Shown here in pieces: positions 26,252-35,948 of a stretch of DNA of 64,000 nucleotides. The stretch is from Bimastos eiseni (Eukaryota; Annelida; Clitellata; Crassiclitellata; Lumbricidae), in NCBI GenBank assembly GCA_959347315.1, contig OY365822.1, positions 6,373,367 through 6,437,366 of the forward strand, in the 5' to 3' direction. How positions within the stretch are numbered: the first letter of the stretch is position 1; every line of letters starts with the position of its first letter. A program made the position numbers and the translations under genes. Below the pieces are notes generated by a model. The model saw nothing but the letters and a program-made list of their open reading frames with translations. It had not been told where the DNA came from and ran no database searches.

Positions 26252-27777
26252 CGGTTCTGTTCAAATCTGTTGACGCTTGCTACTGTCATCTGCATGATCA
26301 ATTGTCGCGTGATGAAATATGGCACGGTGAAATGAACTCGAACTCTTCCGTCAGTCAGCAGAATGAAGTTTCATTGCTTTGAGCTTTATTAGAATTTCTT
26401 TGTTCGATGCGGCCGTATTAAAATAATACACATTGTCCTAGGATAACGTCCAAAAAAGACCAGGGTCACCGTATCCAGGCCTAACTACAATTAAGGGCGT
26501 GCTCCGTTTGAGTGCATATGTGGGTAAAGAGGGTGGGGAAAGTGAAAGGAGGTTTCAAGTAAGTCCTGTCTGCGGACTTTTTTGACAGAAGGCGGGACCG
26601 AGTAGCCCGCCTCCTCTGACTGACCAGGCTCGCCGAGAGGGGATGTGGGACAAGGGTGAAGGCCCTGGAACTTGGCGACTTTCTAGATGCCCGCAATCCG
26701 GTTTCTCAGCCTGATTCTCTGGCAAACCGTTGTCTAATATCCTCTAGACTAAATTTCGACAATCATTTTACTCGACTTAGCGCTACTGAATGATGTGACG
26801 CTCTCTATTTCTTGGGACGCATTGCGGCACTATAGACGTCCAGAGTTTACTGTTATCACTCTGGGACATATGAAGGCCCACCAGCCGACTTCAGAGGCTA
26901 AAATAAGGAACGACGTCACGTCAATCTTCAGCTAATTTACATAGCTTCATCACACATAATTCGTCCTTAAATATCACAGCATATATCACGAAACTACATA
27001 TTTAAAAAAAATTTCTAATACACCAGTAAAATATGTTCAGTCATATAGAATGAAAGCTGAAATTCATCAGGCCGCTTGAAGGGTATCATAAAACGTTGTG
27101 CAATAGCGGTAAATGATAGCAATTACCAGCATTGCAAATGACAGGTAGATCGGCAAATATATCGAAGTGGTCGAACTGTAGACCTGATTGGTTTCACATT
27201 TACTTAGCGCAATTTCTATCGCCTGACGAGTGACGTGTGCAGATGGATCTGAAGAGGGGATTTTATTTTCAATCTACAAACACAGGCAGATTCTAAGTAG
27301 TGTTTAATGTAAATATGAAAAAGAGCAATCTTATATTTGCTGCCATTTATGTCCATCCCAAGAAACCAATTTTGATTTCACAACAAACTAACAGATTTGT
27401 TGACAATATTATTGTTGTTCAGATATTTGAAAAGTTCTCTATTCTCACAAACCAACGTTTGTTAAACCGTTTGTTTGTTACACGTTTGCCCGCTTGTTAA
27501 ATGGATGAACCACAAGGAATCATAACCCGCTTAGTTATGGTCACCTTACAAAAACTGTTGAATGACAGGCACTAGAATATTATATGCAGTGATTGAAAAA
27601 TATGCCAGGTCTTACGCGGTTTGGAATTTTACAAATCGACGAATATTTACAATTTATTTTCATAATATCATTAGGTATCCCTATATTTCCAAACACAGTG
27701 TATATGTAGGAATAATGAGCAGACGTAATATAAATGTAAATATATAGATATATTCAAGGAAAGAAATAAGCCCACAT

Positions 27778-27993
27778 GATTCGGACACATTGTCAGAGCG
27801 GACAGTTTGCCAACCTTCATACTACAGGGCTACGTGGATGGTAAAAGAGCACGGGGTAGACCTAGAAGATGGTGGATGGATGAGATCGAGGAGTGGATGA
27901 GACTGCCAAGAGCGGATTGCATCAGGAGTGCGCGGTACAGAGTGAGATGGAGGAAAATGACGACTTTGGCTCTGGCCTCCGATCCGCAGTAAT
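27778..27993 (+). mobile_element. LINE 3' end fragment where copy B exon 7 should be
   Basis: Open frame reading FGHIVRADSLPTFILQGY, GRPRRWWMDEIEEW and VRWRKMTTLALASDPQ then stop, the typical C-terminus of a non-LTR retrotransposon polyprotein (after the reverse transcriptase domain). It lies between B exons 8 and 6, opposite to B's strand, in the place of the missing exon 7. Confidence 0.8.
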
Positions 27994-29044
27994 GAGGAAG
28001 GACAAGTCAAGTCAAGTAAAGTATCATTTAAGCATGACAGACTAAAATACGTACAGCAACGTGAAGGTTAAATACGAAATGCTTCACCCATTAGTTTTTG
28101 CTTCACCTGTGGAATGGCACAGAAGTTGAAGATTGACTCGTTCCCAATGTGAGACAGGTGCTTCATAACGTCGGGAATATGAAAAAGTGCGTTTGTGATC
28201 AATTCGTTTAGGCAACTGACGGCGTCGTCGATTCTCTTTGGGTCAGAAAGTTCAATTAGTTTATCGGAATACTTGCTCCACACCTGAGAAGAGGAAAACT
28301 TCAGTTAGTCAGAACAGAGGTTGAACTCGATTACTTCTCTCAACAGGGTGAATTGCTGAGATAGTTCACGTAAAATAAGGCCAAAGATAGTCTCTATGAA
28401 AAAGGCGTTGCATCATTGTGATATCAATTAGGTCACACAACATGCACGCAGACGCAGATCGTTGAGGACTTTTCTAATTATATGCTTATAAACGGGTGCT
28501 CTTAAAGACTGTATGACTTCAGTCAGATTTGCATGGGCAGCAGTTATCTTCTTAAAGTGTTCTCGCTCTTTTAGAATCTGTTACGACATCTCTCTGTCCA
28601 TCTCTACCTTTCCTCCGTTTCCCTCACTCTCCTTAAATCCTGTTTATTCTCCGGTGGTACTGAATGGCCGCTACATAAGTTAAAGCTAATATATACATTA
28701 CATCAGCCTAAGAGCTACATTCTTCGCATACAAACATGCGCAAATACAGAATAAAGCATCTATCTGATTGTTAATCCAGACAATTGTATAGTGTCACTTC
28801 TCGGTCGAATTGGAAACATCTGGATCCTCAACCACAATTTTCTTCTCCAAACCCGATGCTAAAATTAGCTGTGAGAAGCCAACACCAGTGATTCCGATCG
28901 CGTAGTGACAGAACTGAAAAGTAACCGCAGCGACCCAATATGACACAGCTGATCATTATGTACACACCAACATATATACGGTGCGCATATCATATGTTGA
29001 ACTATCTATGGCCGTTGAAAAGACAAAGGGGGAGATACAGGTTA

Positions 29045-29135
29045 AATAGACCGTCATGCCACTTCTCATCTTCCTTCAGATGTTAGTTACGAATTGCACT
29101 GGAGCAGCAGGAAGGGAAGACCACGAAGACACGAG
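29045..29135 (-). pseudogene. exon 4 relic inside copy B intron 4
   Basis: Reverse complement contains AACATCTGAAGGAAGATGAG then GTGGCATGACGGTCTATTTAA, a degraded second copy of exon 4 (ISDICRQMGGGMAVYLT). In-frame stops are present. The same relic is in C (38985-39062) and D (49920-50000) but not in A. Confidence 0.65.
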
Positions 29136-31252
29136 GAGGTATCATGGTCACCTATACAGGGGTGTCTATCCCCCTCTTAGTCATTGGAACAGCTTAATCC
29201 CCCCTAAGTCATTGGAACAACTTCCCCTCCCCAAAATATTTACTGGCTAACGAACTAATGCACATATTATTCAAGGACGAATAATAGATTGAATTATGCT
29301 AACGACACCGTAGAATAAGACAGAGTGGGTCAACTGGAAAAACCCCAAAATTATTTATGGCATAATACCTAACAAAATTAACTTCCCCTCCTAATTTCGC
29401 AATGAGATCTTCCCTCTTACTTCTTGGATGGAGCATTTGCTACACGGTTTCTATGGCGCAGACGCCTCTGCACATACAGCGTTCTCAGTGTTCTACCTGT
29501 CGTTTTCAAAGATATAAAAAGTAGGTCTATTTAAGGGAACAGATAAATCTGCATTATTGCCAAAAGCTTCGTGACCTGTACACTCCACAGCCATTTACTT
29601 TGAAGAATAGCTTACGCTAGAATGAATATAAATTTCACCTCATCATACTACTGAATAGAACCAATAGACTTTGTTAAATAGACCGCCATGCCACCTCCCA
29701 TCTGCCTACAGATGTCAGATATCACGTCCCGAACGGTGGGCCTCAACAGACGAAACTGCGAAGATATCTGCAGGTTAACAGGCAAACATTATGATAGATC
29801 TGCAAGAAAAGTCGATTTAAAACGCGACTATTATGTAATGGTATTATAGTTGCAAAGTTCAGTTTAGCAATTTTACACCTCGTTTTTTAATATTTCATGA
29901 AAATGTAATTGCAAATTCCATCACGACACGGATCAAAATTCAATCAGAATAATTATGGCCTCGCCTTCCAACAAAGGCCAGCGTTGAGTAGGCCTAGGCC
30001 TTGACCACAGAAATGCACAGTTTAGAATGGTAGACCACAATTTTCACTGACCGTCGAAAAGTTCTCTAGAACAATGCGATCCTTGTCATTGCATTTCGTG
30101 TAGTTCCAGGATGGGTCATCAAGGAAAGTGTAAAATTCCTGGAGCAGTGTAACTTTCTCATCATGTGGAATCGTCATATCATCTTCCACGGTGTCGAGAG
30201 ATCGCAAAACCAGCTAGAAAATACAGACTTTATCTCTAAACAATACATAATAAAGAATCTGTAAATGAAAAATCATATATATATATATATATGAACCAAC
30301 GTCAAACCAATCAAATCAATCATTAAGAAGATGATTGATTGTTGGCTGATATCTCTAGGACTGGTCACCTCTCCCTCTATATTGCGTGACGTAATTCACT
30401 GGCTATCTCTCCCGCATCGTATTGCGCACAGGGTTTTTACCTTCAAAAGATGTGTCGACTTGTTTACTGTTAATGTCGGTCGAAGATCTCACCGATCTGC
30501 AACTTGGGGAACTTGACTGCCCCTCTGCCCGAACTTATGTGATGCAGATTCGGGCCTGCGCAATGGTAGGTTCAACCACATGGAATGGACAACCACTAGG
30601 GCTTCGCCTTCTGCACAAAACCTCCTTCATTCTAATCATTACTGGATACTGCACTTTATAGTCGCAGTCGGACCGAGAGCGCCTCTGAGTGGATATATTG
30701 AAGGGGCGCTATATTAAGTATCATTGATTGACTGATTGATTGAGCCTATGATCTCTCAGTTCATACTGGAGTGAATGAGACAGCAGGCAAGTGAGCAGTC
30801 AATCAAAGTGATGCTCAAATTTGAAGGTTTTACCTTACATGGAATATCAGTCCCAGGTTATATTTGTAGCTACATATGACAAGAAATCAAGAAATTCTGG
30901 ACATTTATAAATTTCATCATTTACTTTTTAAATGCCAATCAGAAGAGAATTGCAGTAGACGAGATGGCAAACAATGAGGGCATTATCCAAAATTAAATCA
31001 ATTAAGAAAAGATGATGTTGCGTTTAATTCCAACGAAGCCATGGCAGATCTGCGTGGAATATTAATTGCTATGTTGAGTGACAGGTCACAATTAAATATA
31101 ATGCAAAAATTAAGTGAAAATGAAACATAAAGATTACTTATATCTTCAAACCTCAATTCATCGTCAAGTGTTCGAATAACAGCAGCGAAACTTCGACTCG
31201 TCTTCGACTTGGAATCTGATCGAGGTATTCGTAGCTGAGACGAAACACACTT

Positions 31253-32198
31253 CTGCAAACAGAATTTACGCCTCTGGAAATAATTAGTCAACATGTTACG
31301 ATACTTGTTCAATTATTTGTAGCTAAAATAAAATCATCAAAGCATCACCCTGCCAAAAACGTTAAAATCAGTTTAATACATTTAAAGTCAGTTCAAAGTA
31401 AGTTTTTTAATAATGTAACTCAAATTATTTTTTGAGCAAGCATGAACTCGGCAATTTAAATTTTCAGGAATGTCTGTTGGTCGGCACAAGGAGTAAAAAA
31501 GGAAAGATGCATTGTGTCTACTCATCATTACGTCCTAACAATTATTTCGTTGCACCAACTCTAGCTTTGATCACAGATTGATGCAATAATTATATCCTAC
31601 ACTGTATTTGTAGCTAAAATATAGTCATTTTGTCTTAATTTACATTATATTATGAATACGCTGGTGGAGATATGCAACTTCAAGGACTTGAGCAGCTGCT
31701 GTCCAGAACTGTGCGGCTGGGATATCTCTGCGAAGGTTGCTTCACAATGGAGTACCGTGTAAGATGGGCTGGGAACCGTCTCGTATACGGAGCATCATAT
31801 ACATGGCCATGTGCTGAGCCCTCTGTTTCCACTGCCCATTAGACGCCACCATGGCCTGAGATCGCGGTCCCAAAGTTATGAACTGCCTATAAAAACAGCA
31901 TCAGCACCAGCGTCAACGTCATCGTAATCGTCATCGTCAACGTCATTACCAACACCACCACCACCAACACCACCCTCATCATCATCAGCAGCAGCATCAT
32001 CATCGTCGTCGTCGACAGTAAAGTCTTCCATGCGATGTATACATTGATGTAAAAGAATCAATTATTCACAACTAAGTCCATGAATCTTCTTTCTACTTTC
32101 TTTCAATGCTTCTCCGATAATCACATCGTCGTCTCCGCATCTGACGATGTGATTATCGGATTATGGCCGGATTATGGCCGGATGTTTATATCTTAAAA
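31253..32198. other. copy B intron 1 remnant and breakpoint
   Basis: From 31253 to about 32075 this matches, in inverted orientation, intron 1 of copy C (about 36050-36580), including the segment ATTGATTCTTTTACATCAA and a trinucleotide tract at 31905-32010. The match stops near 32075, just where exon 1 of B should lie. A perfect 17-bp hairpin follows (32114-32159), then the shared B/C promoter. No exon 1 sequence remains. Confidence 0.65.
32114..32159. repeat. perfect 17-bp inverted repeat with 12-base loop
   Basis: CCGATAATCACATCGTC at 32114-32130 pairs exactly with GACGATGTGATTATCGG at 32143-32159. It lies between the end of B intron 1 homology and the B/C promoter. A GGATTATGGCC duplication follows directly. 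It could be a rearrangement scar or a small element end. Confidence 0.85.
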
Positions 32199-32506
32199 CA
32201 GTTTATAGTTATATATCAGGCATTAGAATTGAACAACGAAGTGTAGGCCTGTATATATTTATTGCGACTCCAGGCTGTCACAAAGATTAGTCCGATGATG
32301 AGTTTGCAATTGATATTAGTCGTTTTACAACCAATGTGATAGTTAAATTAATATCTAGTCACGTGACGCCATGTGTGATATAATGTGCTGCCCGGATGTA
32401 TGGCTCCATCCGTCGCAATATAAATTTCGTTGCTTAACTTTATCGTTAAATTCTAATGTCTCATACATAGGCCTAACAAAGCATTGTTCTATGCTATATA
32501 TAATGA
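32199..32506. promoter_or_regulatory. shared divergent promoter region of copies B and C
   Basis: Plus-oriented core CGTCGCAATATAAAT (TATA 32419-32425) faces copy C. A minus-oriented core at 32251-32266 (reverse complement AGTCGCAATAAATATATA) faces copy B. Flanking leader sequence AATTCTAATG is present next to both in the right orientation. The palindrome TCACGTGA (32359-32366) lies about 55 bases upstream of the C TATA box, at the site occupied by TGACGTCA in A. CACGTG is an E-box that SREBP or MITF-type bHLH factors can bind. Layout is seen; activity is inference. Confidence 0.55.
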
Positions 32507-32870
32507 AGGAATTAATTGGGCAAGACTTAGTGTATTTATTATTCTAAGATGTTATAACCACATAACCTCATAACCACAGCATAGGCTGCTGTGGTTATGA
32601 GGCTATAAACCCACAATGACAATTTTGAGATTCGAGTAATTTATCGCGATGGTTGACAGATAGACAACGCATGCGTGTGGTGAGGCGTCGATAGCCATGT
32701 TTGACAGAAAGCATACGAATTCGCTGATCAGCGTTTCCCAAACTGTATTCCGTGGAACCTTTCAGTGTGAACGATAAGCTTTGTGCAATATATTATGAAT
32801 TAGGCCTATAAAAATTTTCATATAAGGCTTTTTGCTTAACATCAATTACCTCGATCAATGAACCCCGGAC

Positions 32871-33768
32871 AAAAATTCCCGTACAAATAACCACCGGATA
32901 ATAATCCCCAGTGCAAAAAACGGACATTAACCCCACCTGCACAGGCTGATTTGCAACACGCATGCGCCTCGGTTCTAGGACAATAACTCCAGACAAGTAT
33001 CCGGGACAATGAGCCCCGGACAACAACTCCTGTACAAATAACCCCTGGACAATAATCCCCAGTGCAAAAAACGGACAATAACTCCCCGAATAGTATAATG
33101 GTAAGTCACGAAAATCCCCTTACACCACTTATGCAAATAATTAAATTACTTTACAAATATTCTATAAAAAAAACCCAGAAGGTCATAATGATTTCATTAG
33201 ACGTATGTGTTGTATTAGTGAACCATTCAAACCGAGTATTAAATATAATCTCTCGAAAATGAAATTACTGCGTATTGTCAAGTAGTTGAGCGCACTTAAA
33301 AAGACAGGTTGTGAGCTATCCCACAGAGGTAGTCAATAAGATTGCGCTCCTTGTAGTTTCAGACGATGGTCAGAATCCGTTCGTGTGAATCAGCATACTC
33401 CTTTCTTGGAGGTTGTGATGGATGACCTGACAGAAATTGATCGCCTTGAACTTGTTGTAACGCCTGTTCTATCTGAATAAATGCAACGAATCTCCAAAAT
33501 GGGTTGGATGAATGCTTCCCACGTTCGACTGAAAACTCATGTGCCAATTATCTGCAACCTAATTTGAATCTTGTGGCAATTTGGATGTTAAGATAGGTTG
33601 AATCTTACGGTATTTATGTGATATTTTCTATAGTATTTAATTCGTACCATTTTACTATTTGGGAAGGGGGTTGTCAGGTTTTTTGTATGGGGGTTATTGT
33701 CCGGGGGTTATTTGTACGAGGGTGTTGTTGTCCGTGGGTAATTGTCCGCGGGTTATTGTCCGGGGGTC
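32871..33768. mobile_element. fold-back element FB1 with subrepeat arms and MULE-like core
   Basis: Left arm (32871-33104) is a run of degenerate units like CCCCGGACAATAAC; the right arm (33645-33768) is the inverted equivalent (GGGGGTTATTGTCCG). The inner edge of both arms has TAATGGTA. The core (33300-33560, minus strand) reads PFWRFVAFIQIEQALQQVQG and KEYADSHERILTIV, which resembles the C-terminal region of Mutator-like (MULE/FLYWCH) transposases. FB2 shares this core. Confidence 0.7.
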
Positions 33769-34128
33769 ACAATTCTATCACCATGCGCCGCGTATCTGTT
33801 TAATCAGAGTGATTTGCAACCCTAATATTGCGTTATTATGATTTAATCATCTGATAGCAGAAGACCTTTACATCGAGACTCAATATCTGACCATCTAAAC
33901 AATGATACTGCGCAACTGTAGGTTTATACAATAATCTGAATTCTATTCTAGTTCCGAACTTGTAAAGCGTCTCTCACAGTGCTGCCAGATCAGAGTCAGA
34001 CTGAGTTTAGAAAAGTGCTAAAAGATGAGATAAACATAACATAACGTAACGATGGTGATTTATAGTGGTTCAGGAGAATTGCTTCTGTGTAAGAACCAAT
34101 TTCCATTTTCATCCTTTTTGCTAATATC

Positions 34129-34290
34129 CAAATTTATTCAATTTCATCTTGAATGTTGCAACAGAGTTCATAGACACAGTCTCGTCATCAAGATCATTCC
34201 ATGGATTCACCAATCTGGCACTGAAGAACCTCTGTTTTATCGGCCCATCCGGTTACTTGAAGAACTTTATGACAGGAAGTTCAAAGATCA
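34129..34290 (-). mobile_element. LINE reverse-transcriptase C-terminal fragment
   Basis: Minus strand reads QRFFSARLVNPWNDLDDETV then SMNSVATFKMKLNKF before a stop, the common C-terminal signature of CR1/RTE-type reverse-transcriptase proteins. Degraded sequence of the same element extends to about 34400. Confidence 0.75.
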
Positions 34291-35427
34291 TTATTTAGCA
34301 AAGGGACAAGATCGGCATTGGGTATTGTCATCCAAGATGCTCAGCCCGAGGCCGAGGTCTCCGAAGATCACGAGTCTCATGACTGTCTATAATCTGTAGA
34401 TGACGTTCCGAGGTTGCTGAGATAACCTGGTTAGGTTACAGAAGTCGTACGATGCCCTGTACTGAGACAAAACATTCTTTGTAGCCATATATAGCAAGTG
34501 ATATTTGACCTGAGTCTGAGCAGTTATGATAAGTCCACGAAGATGGTCTTTTTTAAAATTTAAATAATTTATGGATGAAACGAAGAAGGCGGGTACTCAA
34601 GCGAGTACGGATCAGAACGTTTTGACGCATCCAGTGTGACGTTTTAGAGCAGAATTGCGCATATATCTGTTACAATACATAGTGTAATATAAGTAAGTAA
34701 GTTAATATATTCTTTACTGAACCAAATACTTAACCGCATCCTGGTGTACAATACATTTAAAAGTATACTATTATAATTTAAAGAAAATTTTCGTACCGTA
34801 TCATCGCTTTGGCGAGGCGGATCTTGCTGGGTCTCGCCTCTGCCTATCTTCGCAATCTCTGCTACTCTATTTTGATGGTATCTTCTGACTTATTGTGTAG
34901 ATCATACATGTAGACCCTATGTAATCCACCTCTGCTAACCAGCTGGAAAACTATTGAGATAGAAAAGACTATAGGCTGAGATGAGGAGAGGTTGAATTAT
35001 ATTGGAATAGGAAGAAGAGAGCCATTCAACGCCAAGCAATATAAGGTAGCATTGGAGTTAGATAAGTGAGCTACAACAGGATAAGAAATGTACAGTAATG
35101 TAACGTAATAAAGCGAGATAACGAAGATGTTATTTGAAACAGGTAAAGTAGTGACAGCAATTGAAAGGCAACGCACGGGAGGTAGATTGCAATTGCAAAG
35201 CTGCGTAAAGTAAAACAGCACAAGGTTAAGTTTGAACTAGCCTGAGAGTCGTATCCAAAAGAATATTAATTTTGTTGAAATATGAGAAGCAATAAAATGA
35301 TGCAATTAACAATATCATTGACAGGTTGCCGATAAAATATTGCAAGTTGAAGCTTGACACCTTATATCGGTAATGAATTGATATAAAAGAATGATAAAGA
35401 ATTATTAAATTGGTTGTAACAGTATTT

Positions 35428-35625
35428 ATATATCCAGCCATATATGGGCTGTGTGTCAGTTTAAGACAATCGTGGTCTGCGCATAGGATGATATGATCAT
35501 TGGAGAAGCATTGGAAGAAAGTCGACAGTTTTAAGGGGTTACATCAGACCCACTTCCATGGTGTCAGGTTAAACCTTCCTCTTCCCAAACGTATACCTAA
35601 AGATACCTGCTCAATTTCTACATCG
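35428..35625 (+). promoter_or_regulatory. copy C 5' leader
   Basis: Matches the D leader (GAAGAAAGTCGACAGTTTTAA in both) and ends CAATTTCTACATCG before the ATG, as in A and D. An in-frame Met at 35500 would add 42 residues, but the equivalent frame is closed in A, so the start at 35626 is preferred. Confidence 0.6.
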
Positions 35626-35909
35626 ATGGAGCTACTGAGGTCTTGGAACTACCCTGAAGAAGTCTATGCCCTGCTCAGATATAAGTTTGGAGCGGGAGGA
35701 AAAGCCATTTCAGAGAACGAGAGCTCGGTGAGTTAATTCCTATCTGTTCAATTTTAGAACTAGGCCACTTTAAGTGAATTAGACGAAGAGGGACACTAAG
35801 GGGAACGAGTTGACCTAGGCAATTGTATTTATTAATCCGAATTTGCAACCTCGATGGGCGTGAAATGTGTGTGCATCAGATGGCTTGGAAGTTCATGGAA
35901 CACGACGTA

Positions 35910-35948
<39 letters not shown>

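Larger units (their letters stand above)
23637..27066. other. A/B tail-to-tail spacer
   Basis: Spacer between the 3' ends of copies A (+) and B (-). The outer parts, 23637-23890 and 26815-27066, are inverted homologues: both contain TTTTAGCCTCTGA and GGTGGGCCTTCAT in matching order. Between them lie an exon 8 relic, a promoter relic, TA (24815-24864), AAT (25216-25300) and TCC (25590-25681) repeats, and a short hairpin element (26179-26251). A pair of sequences near 24690-24770 and 26490-26560 also match in inverted orientation. Confidence 0.7.
27067..31252 (-). pseudogene. squalene synthase copy B, pseudogene
   Basis: Exon remains, right to left: exon 2 31152-31252, exon 3 30052-30235, exon 4 29639-29767, exon 5 first part 28794-28913, exon 6 28107-28283, exon 8 27067-27273. 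Damage seen: no exon 1; exon 2 has an 11-base loss offset by a 14-base gain, replacing KKCYEYLDK by RIPRSDSKSK; exon 3 has TAG where the family has Tyr (VCIF*LVLR); exon 4 has TAG near its end (GSIQ*YDE); exon 5 stops after STEK, losing the second Asp-rich motif; exon 7 is absent. Exon 5 begins FCHYAIG, so the catalytic Tyr is Phe. Exons 6 and 8 are still open and nearly identical to D. It cannot encode an active enzyme, though it might be transcribed. Confidence 0.93.
32507..35427. other. 2.9-kb insertion between copy C promoter and its first exon
   Basis: In A the leader runs from TGTTCTAGGC straight to CAGCCATAT within about 25 bases. In C the two parts are at about 32490-32505 and 35428-35440, split at a TATA-rich point. 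The inserted DNA includes a fold-back element (32871-33768), a LINE fragment (34129-34290) and unrecognised AT-rich sequence. No squalene synthase exon lies in it. Confidence 0.65.

Noticed and set aside
29045..29135. Exon 4 duplicates as mutually exclusive alternative exons
   Set aside because: All three duplicates have stops or lost splice signals in the coding frame.
35500..35625. N-terminal extension of copy C from an upstream in-frame Met
   Set aside because: The matching region is leader in A, where the frame is closed by a stop, and all copies align at MELL.
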